Source: Kineosphaera sp032229625
GTDB taxonomy: Bacteria > Actinomycetota > Actinomycetes > Actinomycetales > Dermatophilaceae
Reading direction: 5' to 3'
NCBI GenBank assembly: GCA_032229625.1
Contig: JAVTVZ010000033.1
Coordinates: forward strand, 1 to 16,055
Length of the DNA stretch: 16,055 bases
Under the pieces are notes generated by a model. That model worked only from the letters and a program-made list of their open reading frames with translations. It was not told the origin of the DNA and did not search any database. Each line of letters starts with the position of its first letter. Within the stretch, counting starts at the first letter, position 1. This document shows positions 6,824 through 14,595 of this stretch, piece by piece. The translations under genes were made by a program, and so were the position numbers.

Positions 6824-7354
6824 TCAGGAGGCCCGGGCGCGCTCGCGGCGGCGGGCGGCGGCGTTGTGGCCGCGGCACTCGTCGCAGCGGCAGCCGCGAC
6901 GGTAGGAGTTCAGCGACCCGTCGCCGACGGCGTGCGTCGGGGTGCGATCGGCGTCCCCGACGCTGCGGGCGCGCGAGGCCACCGTCACCTTGTGCGCGAC
7001 CGGCCGCACGGAGGCGACGATCTCGGCGAAGTAGTGCCGCCGCTGGCGGGTCGTCATCGAGGCGCGATAGCCGATGTCGTTCATCCGCAGGGCCTCCGAG
7101 AGGCAGTCCTGCCAGACGGGGCATTCGGCGCAGACGCTGCGCAGCCGCGCGGGCACCTGCTCCTCTTCGTATTCGGGTGTCCACTCGTTCGCCCCCACCG
7201 CGACCTGCGGCGACCGGCAGGCCGCGCGCTGGTCGAGCAGACGCGACGGTCGGCGGACCTTCTCCTTCAGCGCGGTCATCGTCAGCCCCCCAGCCGGCGT
7301 GATCACGGTGCCGGGCACAGCTGCGATACCAGCGCCCTCCGTCATGGCCTTCAT
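6824..7354 (-). CDS. WhiB-family iron-sulfur regulator with extra C-terminal cysteine motif
   Basis: The start is placed at the ATG at 7354 because GGGGGA lies 5 nt upstream, giving 176 residues. The ATG at 7375 and GTG at 7408 are alternatives. The WhiB core has the four expected cysteines: C46, then C75-x2-C78-x5-C84 in VCAECPVWQDC. In the family these ligate a 4Fe-4S cluster. The usual GVWGG turn is replaced by GYRAS before a basic TTRQRR segment. After a linker, residues about 146-165 carry a second motif, YRRGCRCDECRGHN (C155, C157, C160), followed by an Arg-rich tail. Similar Cys-rich tails occur on actinophage and mobile-element proteins and may bind metal or DNA. WhiB proteins act with sigma factor or DNA in redox- or development-linked transcription. 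A hairpin follows its stop. Confidence 0.85.
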   Translation of the reverse strand: MKAMTEGAGIAAVPGTVITPAGGLTMTALKEKVRRPSRLLDQRAACRSPQVAVGANEWTPEYEEEQVPARLRSVCAECPVWQDCLSEALRMNDIGYRASMTTRQRRHYFAEIVASVRPVAHKVTVASRARSVGDADRTPTHAVGDGSLNSYRRGCRCDECRGHNAAARRRERARAS

Positions 7355-7748
7355 CAACGTCCCCCATTCGTTCATGGCCAGTTGCGATCCGGTTCGAAGT
7401 CTCCGCACACAACGCTGCCGGTGTCAAGAAAACTTGAGCCTCACCGGAGGGGTCCGACGAGGCCGCCCACGGCGCGATCGCGGCCTCCCGGGGGTCCGGT
7501 CCTGGCCTCGCGGGTCGGGGTCGACTCCGGGCGTCGGACGCGAAATCCGTGGTCCGCAGACCGCCGGTCGCGATGTGGGCGATCGAATTCCGTTGTTGGA
7601 CAAGCGATCAAGACAATTGTATCGATTGTCACAGTCAGGGCGTCGTCGATCGCGGGACGGCCGCGGCATTACGTATATACGCGATTGTCCGCGAGGTCGC
7701 AGCACCACGGCAGGGGCCGACTGTGATAAGCACATGACCCCGATAAGC

Positions 7749-7764
7749 TGTGACACACTTCACA
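7749..7764. promoter_or_regulatory. Perfect CRP/GlxR-type palindrome
   Basis: TGTGACACACTTCACA fits TGTGA-N6-TCACA exactly. This is the consensus of cAMP-responsive CRP-family regulators (CRP, actinobacterial GlxR/Crp). It lies in the gap between the whiB-like gene and the two-HTH gene, about 310 bp before the latter. In mycobacteria whiB1 is a known Crp target, which makes the location plausible. Occupancy is inferred. Confidence 0.65.
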
Positions 7765-7849
7765 TCGGCGACTCGCCGGTCGGGGTGGGCGGACGGTGGA
7801 TCCGCGAGAGCAGGGCCCGCGCCGCCGGCCCCGCCCGACGCCAGACCCC

Positions 7850-7921
7850 GGCGCCTGACCCGACGGCAGGCCTGGCGCCTGAGCCGACGACAGGCCCGGC
7901 GCCTGAGCCGACGACCCGGCG
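7850..7921. repeat. Three tandem 24-bp repeats
   Basis: Units 7850-7873, 7874-7897 and 7898-7921 each begin GGCGCCTGA and continue with a CCGACG-type core; the last is partly diverged. They lie in non-coding DNA upstream of the two-HTH gene. Confidence 0.85.
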
Positions 7922-7994
7922 CCGGCGAGCGGACAGGGCGGCGAGACGGATGTCCGGCCGCCGGCCGCAACCACGGGCGTGCTCCTGTGGTCCC

Positions 7995-8023
7995 TTGTGG
8001 GCCCTTGTGCGCGTGCCTAGGGT
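7995..8023 (+). promoter_or_regulatory. Candidate promoter of the two-HTH gene
   Basis: TTGTGG (7995-8000), a 17-bp spacer and TAGGGT (8018-8023), giving an expected transcript start near 8030 and a leader of about 28 nt before the GTG at 8058. The -10 is good for actinomycetes and the -35 is only partly conserved. Confidence 0.45.
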
Positions 8024-8057
8024 GTGCCAGGTCGGTAGGGGGCGGTCAGGGGGCGGT

Positions 8058-8657
8058 GTGGCACAGGCGATGCAGGCGGACGAGACCCGGGAGACCGGCG
8101 TCACCGGCGCGAGCGGGACCTCGTCCGGGGCCACATCCAGAGCCACATCCAGAGCCACAGCGTCCGACACCCTGCGCGACCCGATGGCTGCGCCCGCCGA
8201 TCCGATGACCCTGCCCGCCGATCCGGTGGCGCTGCCTCCCGACGGCTACATGACTGCGGAGATGATCGCCTCCGCCCTGGCGAAGGTCACCGGCAAGCGC
8301 GCCATCCCCGCCTCGACGATCCGCGGCATGGCCAGCCGCGACCAGCTCCCCGCGCCGTCCGCCCGCAAGTGGGGGCGGCGCAACCTGTGGTGTGCGCAGG
8401 AGATCGAGAGCTGGCTCGCCCAGCGCGAGTCCCGCCACGTCCCGCGGGCCACCGTCCGGCAGATCCAGCGCCGACTCACCGCGATCGACGAGCAGTCGCG
8501 CATCACGGGCAACGACGCGCGCCTCAAGCAGGCCGTGCGATCGGCCTACCGGCGGGGGTTGTCCTTCCAGCAGATCGCCGATGCGATCAAGGTCAAGAAC
8601 GGCGACCATCACCCCAGCCGCGAGGCCGTGCGCCTGCGGTTCGGCCGCTACCTCTGA
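8058..8657 (+). CDS. DNA-binding protein with two helix-turn-helix regions
   Basis: 199 residues from the GTG at 8058, with AGGGGG 4 nt upstream; the ATG at 8070 is an alternative. Residues 1-60 are a low-complexity Ala/Thr/Asp/Pro segment with 12-bp DNA repeats at 8131-8154. Residues about 63-117 look like an excisionase/MerR-type winged helix: MTAEMIASAL, then ASTIRGMASRDQLPAP, then an Arg/Trp-rich wing and ESWLAQR. Residues about 155-198 form a second HTH (AVRSAYRRGLSFQQIADAI followed by SREAVRLRFGRYL), similar to resolvase- or sigma-type HTHs. No enzymatic domain is present. It is divergent from the whiB-like gene and shares its control region, so it may regulate that gene or the ParA/RHH locus. 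I do not recognise a named family. Confidence 0.7.
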   Translation: MAQAMQADETRETGVTGASGTSSGATSRATSRATASDTLRDPMAAPADPMTLPADPVALPPDGYMTAEMIASALAKVTGKRAIPASTIRGMASRDQLPAPSARKWGRRNLWCAQEIESWLAQRESRHVPRATVRQIQRRLTAIDEQSRITGNDARLKQAVRSAYRRGLSFQQIADAIKVKNGDHHPSREAVRLRFGRYL

Positions 8658-8695
8658 GCGTCCGCTACCTCTGAGCGTCCGCCATCTCGGAGCGT
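8645..8695. repeat. 17-bp triplication of the 3' end of the two-HTH gene
   Basis: Units CCGCTACCTCTGAGCGT at 8645-8661 and 8662-8678 are identical, and a third (8679-8695) has three changes. The first unit contains the last codons and the TGA (8655-8657). The gene end has therefore been tandemly duplicated into the downstream non-coding DNA. Confidence 0.9.
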
Positions 8696-8708
8696 CGCCG
8701 GCCGGCGG

Positions 8709-8731
8709 CCGCCCGCACGGGTGGCGGGCGG
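8709..8731. terminator. Bidirectional hairpin between convergent genes
   Basis: CCGCCCGC (8709-8716) pairs with GCGGGCGG (8724-8731) across a 7-nt loop. It lies between the stops of the two-HTH gene (+) and the Fic-like gene (-, stop at 8733). It has no T-tract. Confidence 0.6.
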
Positions 8732-8732
8732 G

Positions 8733-9815
8733 CTAGCGCGTGGTCGACCCGTCGAGGCGGCCGGCGCGCACGGCGTCGGCGATGACCTCGCCGTGGGCGG
8801 CGGCGCGCAGCATCGCCTGGCCACAGTGCTCGACCCACGCCTCGATGCCGGGTCGCGTGCCCGTCGCGTAGGCCTCGAGCGCCCCGAGATATCCGGTGGG
8901 GCCGATCTCGGCGTGGCCGACCTCGGGCACAGCGACACCGGTCGGGTCGAGACCGCGGGCCCGCACGATCGCGCGCTCGGCGGCCCGGGCGACGCGCGCG
9001 TTGCCGCCGACGAAGGGCCGCACGAGCGCGAGTTCGGCGTGCACGAGCGCGGCGACCAGCAGGGCCGGGGCCTGCGGCGCACGCAGCACCGCGACGATGC
9101 CCTCGAGCCGGGCGGTCACGTCGACCGGGGGCGGCGGCAGCGTCGCGAACTCGGTGCGCGCGAGCCCGGCGTCGGCGGCGGTGCGCGGTCGACCGAGCAG
9201 ATCGGTGGGCAGGTCGGTGGGCAGGTCGCTGGGCAGGTCGGTCGGTAGGTCGACGCCCGACCGGCCGCCCGGGCCCGGCTCGCCGAGCAGCGGCGCCGCG
9301 GCGGCCAGGTGCAGGCGCGCCAGGGCCCGCGCGGGCGCACTGTCGCGGCTGCCCAGGGACGCCGCGACGTGCTCGGCCTCGGTCGTGGCCTGGACCGCGC
9401 CGCGCACCCGGTCCCAGGTCGCGTCGCTCGGCTCGGGCCAGCGCGCGGCGCCGGTCATGAGGTCCCGCACGACGTCGACGGGCACCCGTGCGCCGTCGAG
9501 GGCGGCGCTGGCCCAGGCGCCCCGCACCCGCGACTCCGCGGCGGCCTCGGGGATGCGGCGGCGCAGCCCCTCGTGGAAGCGCAGCCGCGTGCACGCCTCG
9601 CGGGCGCGCTCGCAGGCCTGCACGACGACCGGCCATGCGGCGACGACCGCCAGCGGGTCGTCCGGCGCGCCCGTCGACGCCCGCGCGGGCGTCACGAAGG
9701 GCGTGGCGATGGGCGTGGCGATGGACGCGCCGGTGGAGCCGGGCGCGGGCGCGGGGACGGGTGACTCGTCGGGCGGCGCGTCGGGCCGCCGGAGGGGATC
9801 GCGGGGGTCGGCCAT
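8733..9815 (-). CDS. Fic-fold protein with altered catalytic motif
   Basis: 360 residues from the ATG at 9815. Residues 1-55 are Pro/Ala/Thr-rich. A helical domain follows, with SAALDG near residues 103-108, resembling the S/T-x-x-x-E-G inhibitory motif of Fic proteins with Asp for Glu. Residues about 190-208 hold an LPTDLPSDLPTDLPTDL repeat. The Fic-motif region reads VHAELALVRPFVGGNARVAR, where active enzymes have HPF-x-(D/E)-GNGR-x-x-R. The catalytic His is Arg, the acidic residue is Gly and the GNGR Gly is Ala. AMP transfer by the usual mechanism is therefore unlikely. Related actinobacterial proteins with RPF-type motifs are often labelled Fic or oxidoreductase without proof. A TACGCT box 6 nt before the start suggests a leaderless mRNA. 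Confidence 0.8.
   Translation of the reverse strand: MADPRDPLRRPDAPPDESPVPAPAPGSTGASIATPIATPFVTPARASTGAPDDPLAVVAAWPVVVQACERAREACTRLRFHEGLRRRIPEAAAESRVRGAWASAALDGARVPVDVVRDLMTGAARWPEPSDATWDRVRGAVQATTEAEHVAASLGSRDSAPARALARLHLAAAAPLLGEPGPGGRSGVDLPTDLPSDLPTDLPTDLLGRPRTAADAGLARTEFATLPPPPVDVTARLEGIVAVLRAPQAPALLVAALVHAELALVRPFVGGNARVARAAERAIVRARGLDPTGVAVPEVGHAEIGPTGYLGALEAYATGTRPGIEAWVEHCGQAMLRAAAHGEVIADAVRAGRLDGSTTR
9205..9252. repeat. 12-bp repeat in the Fic-like gene
   Basis: Four 12-base units (GTGGGCAGGTCG twice, then two variants) encode Leu-Pro-(Thr/Ser)-Asp repeats in an internal linker. The units are in frame. Confidence 0.9.
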
Positions 9816-9827
9816 CCGCGCAGCGTA
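9816..9827 (-). promoter_or_regulatory. -10 box of Fic-like gene, leaderless type
   Basis: On the minus strand TACGCT (9827-9822) is followed by six bases and the ATG at 9815. There is no Shine-Dalgarno sequence. The hexamer and spacing are identical to those of the AAA ATPase gene. Confidence 0.5.
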
Positions 9828-9882
9828 ACCACACGCAGCGGCAACGATTCGGCCACGTCACTCGCCGCTCCGGCCCGAACCG

Positions 9883-9912
9883 CTGACAATGGCCCAGGTG
9901 ACCAGGCAAGGT
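9883..9912 (+). promoter_or_regulatory. Candidate promoter of the DUF485-actP operon
   Basis: CTGACA (9883-9888), an 18-bp spacer and CAAGGT (9907-9912). The -35 differs from TTGACA at one base and the -10 is imperfect. It would give a leader of roughly 120 nt. The region between the Fic-like gene and 10039 holds no other gene. Confidence 0.35.
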
Positions 9913-10038
9913 GTTCGCACCCCTGCGCGGGCTCGCTGCGAGACGCCCGTCCCGCGTCGGCTCGTCCAGGACCTGTCCAGACATGACCAGGGATGACGAC
10001 GCGCGTCCCACGCTTCACGACACCAATGGAGGTGACCC

Positions 10039-10404
10039 GTGTCCGGTAGTCCGCCGCACGCCGGTTCCACTCCCCCCGATGTGGGGGGACAGACCGTCTA
10101 CCAGCAGGTCCAGGCCAGTGAGGACTTCCAGGATCTGCGGCGCAAATTCCGCGGCTTCGTCTTCCCCGCGACGGCATTCTTCGTCATCTGGTATTTCCTG
10201 TACGTCTTCCTCGCGGCCTTCGCGCCGGGCTTCATGTCGATCAAGGTGATCGGCCTCGTGAATGTCGGCCTCATCTTCGGGCTGCTGCAGTTCGTCACGA
10301 CCTTCGGCATCACGATCATGTATGTGCGTTGGGCCAACAAGGTGTTCGACCCGCGGGCCCAGGCGATCCGCGCCCGTGTGGAAGGAACCGGTGACGCCGC
10401 ATGA
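10039..10404 (+). CDS. DUF485 membrane protein, partner of ActP
   Basis: 121 residues from a GTG at 10039, preceded by a strong GGAGGTGA ribosome binding site at 10028-10035. The first 25 residues are polar. A conserved SEDFQDLRRKFRGFVFPAT segment leads into two membrane helices, about residues 42-65 and 70-95, followed by a short basic tail. This matches the DUF485 family in length and pattern. Its genes are regularly found just upstream of actP and are sometimes labelled yjcH. The stop overlaps the actP start as ATGA (10401-10404), indicating translational coupling. It is probably an accessory subunit or stability factor of the transporter; its exact role is unproven. Confidence 0.9.
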   Translation: MSGSPPHAGSTPPDVGGQTVYQQVQASEDFQDLRRKFRGFVFPATAFFVIWYFLYVFLAAFAPGFMSIKVIGLVNVGLIFGLLQFVTTFGITIMYVRWANKVFDPRAQAIRARVEGTGDAA

Positions 10405-12062
10405 GCGCTCTGTCCCCCGCCGCCGTCCCGGCAGCCGCCGCGATCAACGTCGGCAATCCCATCCTGAACATCACGGTGTTCGTGCTCTTCGTGCTCATCA
10501 CGTTGACGATCGTCATCAAGGTCGCCGCGGGCAAGAAGACCGCCGCCGAGTATTACACCGGTGGCGCCTCCTTCTCGGGCCGTCAGAACGGCCTCGCGAT
10601 CGCCGGTGACTATCTGTCGGCCGCGTCGTTCCTCGGCATCGCCGGCGCCATCGCCCTCCAGGGGTACGACGGCTTCCTCTACTCCATCGGCTTCCTCGTC
10701 GCGTGGCTCGTCGCGCTGCTGCTCGTCGCCGAGCTCATGCGCAACACGGGCCGCTTCACGATGGCCGACGTGCTGTCCTTCCGGCTGCAGGAGCGCCCCG
10801 TGCGCGTCGCCTCGGCGACGTCGTCGCTGGCCGTGTCGTTCTTCTACCTGCTCGCGCAGATGGCCGGCGCCGGCGGCCTCGTCGCCCTGCTGCTCGGCCT
10901 GAGCCAGCGGTGGGCGCAATACCTGGTCATCGTCGTCGTCGGCGTCGTCATGATCGGCTACGTCATGATCGGCGGCATGAAGGGCACCACGTGGGTGCAG
11001 ATGATCAAGGCCGTGCTGCTCATCGGCGCGACGGCGATCATCACGGTGTGGGTGCTGGGCATGTACGGCTTCAACTTCTCCGGGTTGCTGCAGGCCGCGG
11101 TCGACCGCTCCCCCGACGGCGCCAAGCTGCTCGACCCGGGCCTGAAATACGGCAAGTCGACGCTGACGAAGATCGACTTCATCTCGCTGTCGATGGCGCT
11201 CGTGCTCGGCACCGCCGGTCTGCCGCACGTGCTCATCCGCTTCTACACCGTGCCCACCGCCCAGCAGGCCCGCAAGTCCGTCGAATGGGCGATCTGGCTC
11301 ATCGGCGGCTTCTACCTGCTGACGCTGGTCGTGGGCTTCGGCGCCGCCGCGCTCGTCGGTCCCGAGGCCATCAAGGCCGCCCCTGGCGCGGCGAATTCCG
11401 CGGCGCCACTGCTCGCCTACGAGGTGGGCGGATCGATCCTCCTGGGCGTCATCTCCGGGATCGCGTTCGCGACGATCCTCGCGGTGGTCGCGGGCCTGAC
11501 GATCGCCTCGAGTGCGACCTTCGCGCACGACCTCTATGCGCAGGTCTTCCGCAAGGGTCAGGCCACGCCGGAGGAAGAGGTCAAGGTCGCCCGCTGGGCC
11601 GCTCTCGTCGGTGGCGCGATCGCCATCGTCGGTGGCATCGCCGCCTACGGGCAGAACATCGCCTTCCTCGTCGCGCTGGCCTTCGCGGTCGCGGCGAGCG
11701 CGAACCTGCCGACGATCCTCTACAGCCTGTTCTGGAAGGGATTCACCACCAAGGGCGCGGTGTGGAGCATGTGGGGTGGTCTCATCTCCTCGCTCGTGCT
11801 CATCATCTTCAGCCCCGTCGTCTCCGGCAAGCCGGCCGACCCCATCACGGGCCTGAGCACGTCGATGATCACGAACCCGAACATCGACTTCTCGTATTTC
11901 CCGCTGGAGAACCCGGGCATCATCTCGATCCCGCTGGCGTTCTTCCTCGGCTGGCTCGGCAGCGTGCTGAGCAAGGGCTCGGAGAACCCCGCCAAGCAGG
12001 CCGAGATGGAGGTCCGCTCGCTCACCGGCGCGGGCGCCAGCTCGGACATCCTCGAGCACTGA
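10401..12062 (+). CDS. actP: Cation/acetate (monocarboxylate) symporter
   Basis: 553 residues, the usual length of ActP/MctC proteins of the sodium:solute symporter (SSS) family. About 13 hydrophobic helices are visible across residues about 20-535. SSS signature segments include the early GDYLSAASFLGIAGAIALQGYDG, TMADVLSFRLQERPVR, the GGMKGTTWVQMIKA loop, GTAGLPHVLIRFYTVP, and ISGIAFATILAVVAGLTIASSATFAHDLY. Members import acetate, pyruvate or propionate with a cation across the cytoplasmic membrane. The gene starts within the last codons of the DUF485 gene (ATGA overlap). It ends 65 bp before a strong hairpin, so the two genes form a closed operon. Acetate is the most likely substrate; other short monocarboxylates are possible. 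Confidence 0.93.
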   Translation: MSALSPAAVPAAAAINVGNPILNITVFVLFVLITLTIVIKVAAGKKTAAEYYTGGASFSGRQNGLAIAGDYLSAASFLGIAGAIALQGYDGFLYSIGFLVAWLVALLLVAELMRNTGRFTMADVLSFRLQERPVRVASATSSLAVSFFYLLAQMAGAGGLVALLLGLSQRWAQYLVIVVVGVVMIGYVMIGGMKGTTWVQMIKAVLLIGATAIITVWVLGMYGFNFSGLLQAAVDRSPDGAKLLDPGLKYGKSTLTKIDFISLSMALVLGTAGLPHVLIRFYTVPTAQQARKSVEWAIWLIGGFYLLTLVVGFGAAALVGPEAIKAAPGAANSAAPLLAYEVGGSILLGVISGIAFATILAVVAGLTIASSATFAHDLYAQVFRKGQATPEEEVKVARWAALVGGAIAIVGGIAAYGQNIAFLVALAFAVAASANLPTILYSLFWKGFTTKGAVWSMWGGLISSLVLIIFSPVVSGKPADPITGLSTSMITNPNIDFSYFPLENPGIISIPLAFFLGWLGSVLSKGSENPAKQAEMEVRSLTGAGASSDILEH

Positions 12063-12105
12063 CGGCACTGGCACTGACGGCACTGGCACTGACAGCACCA
12101 GCATC
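12061..12105. repeat. 15-bp tandem repeat after actP
   Basis: GACGGCACTGGCACT occurs twice without change (12061-12090), then a diverged third unit. It begins inside the actP stop codon and lies before the terminator hairpin. Confidence 0.85.
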
Positions 12106-12126
12106 GAGGCCTCAGCACTGAGGCAC

Positions 12127-12167
12127 GACGAGGCCGCCCCCGCGATGATCGCGAGGGCGGCCTCGTC
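12127..12167. terminator. Strong bidirectional hairpin after actP
   Basis: GACGAGGCCGCCC (12127-12139) pairs with GGGCGGCCTCGTC (12155-12167). After one mismatch the stem continues as CGCGA/TCGCG around a 3-nt loop. It lies between actP (+) and the DoxX-like gene (-) and can serve both. It is the strongest hairpin in this half of the window. Confidence 0.85.
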
Positions 12168-12219
12168 ACGTCAGCGCTCGACGTGCCGGCGCCACGACAT
12201 CCCAGCGCCTCGACGGCCG

Positions 12220-12801
12220 TCAGCGCAGCCAGCTGTTGCCGACCGTGCGGCCCCACCAGCGCCCCAGGCCGAGCGTGTCCCCGGCGAGCGTCGTGGCGGC
12301 GGACAGGAGGACGGCCAGCTCGATCCAGTGGCTCGTCATGAACGGGTTCGAGTCGCCGGCGGTCGGGTATGTCGCCAGCCACATGCACCCCAGGAGCACG
12401 CCACCGGTCACCGCCGCGATCCGCAGACCGCAGCCCGTGATGAGGGCGACACCCAGGCCGAGCAGACCGGCCATGAAGAGCCAATCGCTGAACGCCCCGA
12501 AGGTCTGCCCCATCCCGTGGAAGATCCCCGCGAACGGGCCCTCGGCGTTCGCCATGAATCCCTGGGCAGGTGTGCCGCCGTTGAGCCAGGAGCGCTCGGT
12601 CGGAGTGGCATATCCGAGCCCGAACAGCTTGTCGAGGAAGGCCCAGAGGAAATACCACCCCAGGCAGATCCGCCCGAAGGCGAGCGCGTAGCGCGCCGGG
12701 CCGGATCGGACGATGTCCTCCTGGTAGATCGTGCGCCCGCCGGAGCCTGCCGCTGTGCCGGTCGCGCCCGAAGGCGCCATCTCCGTCGTGTTCCGCTCCA
12801 T
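12220..12801 (-). CDS. DoxX-family membrane protein
   Basis: 193 residues from the ATG at 12801, with GGGAGG 5 nt upstream. A 35-residue polar N-terminus precedes four predicted membrane helices at about 38-60, 105-125, 127-145 and 158-178. Family-like segments are GRICLGWYFLWAFLDKLFGLG and GCGLRIAAVTGGVLLGCMWLATYP. An extracytoplasmic loop (62-104) contains WLNGGTPAQGF and a PFAGIFHGMG segment. DoxX/DoxD relatives include a subunit of archaeal thiosulfate:quinone oxidoreductase and mycobacterial membrane complexes linked to oxidative stress. No redox partner gene is adjacent, so its function here is open. It stands alone downstream of guaA, with a palindrome at 12831-12844 as a likely operator. 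Confidence 0.8.
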   Translation of the reverse strand: MERNTTEMAPSGATGTAAGSGGRTIYQEDIVRSGPARYALAFGRICLGWYFLWAFLDKLFGLGYATPTERSWLNGGTPAQGFMANAEGPFAGIFHGMGQTFGAFSDWLFMAGLLGLGVALITGCGLRIAAVTGGVLLGCMWLATYPTAGDSNPFMTSHWIELAVLLSAATTLAGDTLGLGRWWGRTVGNSWLR

Positions 12802-12830
12802 CCGAACCTCCCTGATCGCCGCGTCTCATT

Positions 12831-12844
12831 GTTGACATTTCAAC
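12831..12844. promoter_or_regulatory. Operator-like palindrome upstream of the DoxX-like gene
   Basis: GTTGACATTTCAAC is an inverted repeat, GTTGA-N4-TCAAC, centred about 35 bp before the DoxX-like start codon in locally AT-richer DNA. The TTGA/TCAA half-sites resemble MarR-type operators, but no regulator gene is adjacent, so the binder is unknown. Confidence 0.45.
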
Positions 12845-12973
12845 GATATGAGCGCAGGACGTTCAGGGCGTCAGCGGCCGAGAGGTGATACCCCAAAGCT
12901 CATGTGGCGAGATTTCCGGGGTTGACGTAATCCTGAATGGCGCAGACGACCAGGGCGCAAAGTCCTGACCGCG

Positions 12974-14545
<1,572 letters not shown>

Positions 14546-14558
14546 CTGCGCGAGTCTA
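14546..14558 (-). promoter_or_regulatory. -10 box of guaA, leaderless type
   Basis: On the minus strand TAGACT (14558-14553) is followed by seven bases and the GTG start. It lies between the hairpin at 14571-14595 and guaA, so guaA can be expressed apart from the SURF1-DUF3817 pair. Confidence 0.5.
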
Positions 14559-14570
14559 CAAGCGAGGCCG

Positions 14571-14595
14571 CCGCTGACACCCCGACCGTCAGCGG
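14571..14595 (-). terminator. Hairpin spanning the DUF3817 stop codon
   Basis: CCGCTGAC (14571-14578) pairs with GTCAGCGG (14588-14595) around a 9-nt loop. The TGA of the DUF3817 gene (14591-14589) is inside the first-transcribed arm. It may end the SURF1-DUF3817 transcript before the guaA promoter. Confidence 0.55.

Larger units (their letters stand above)
7355..8057. other. Non-coding divergent regulatory region with AT-rich island
   Basis: About 700 bp separate the divergently transcribed whiB-like and two-HTH genes; I see no credible gene in it. Roughly 7580-7690 is clearly richer in A/T than the rest of the window. That island holds GACAAT (7612-7617) facing ATTGTC (7625-7630), a perfect CGTATATACG palindrome (7672-7681), and another ATTGTCC at 7684-7690. 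It also holds a degenerate CRP-like site at 7618-7633 (TGTAT-N6-TCACA). GATAAGC occurs at 7725-7731 and again at 7742-7748, just before a perfect CRP-type site. A 24-bp repeat follows at 7850-7921. This looks like a shared control region. Confidence 0.6.

Noticed and set aside
7760..8170. 136-codon minus-strand frame over the 24-bp repeats
   Set aside because: It is low-complexity Ala/Arg/Pro/Gly-rich, with no ribosome binding site. It overlaps the start of the two-HTH gene and contains the CRP-type site at its end.
10098..12104. 668-codon minus-strand open frame opposite the DUF485-actP operon
   Set aside because: It mirrors two clearly recognised genes, is Arg/Asp/Glu/His-rich, and has no family signature.
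12832..12837. TTGACA as a plus-strand -35 element
   Set aside because: There is no plus-strand gene downstream, and the bases are part of a palindrome in front of the minus-strand DoxX-like gene.
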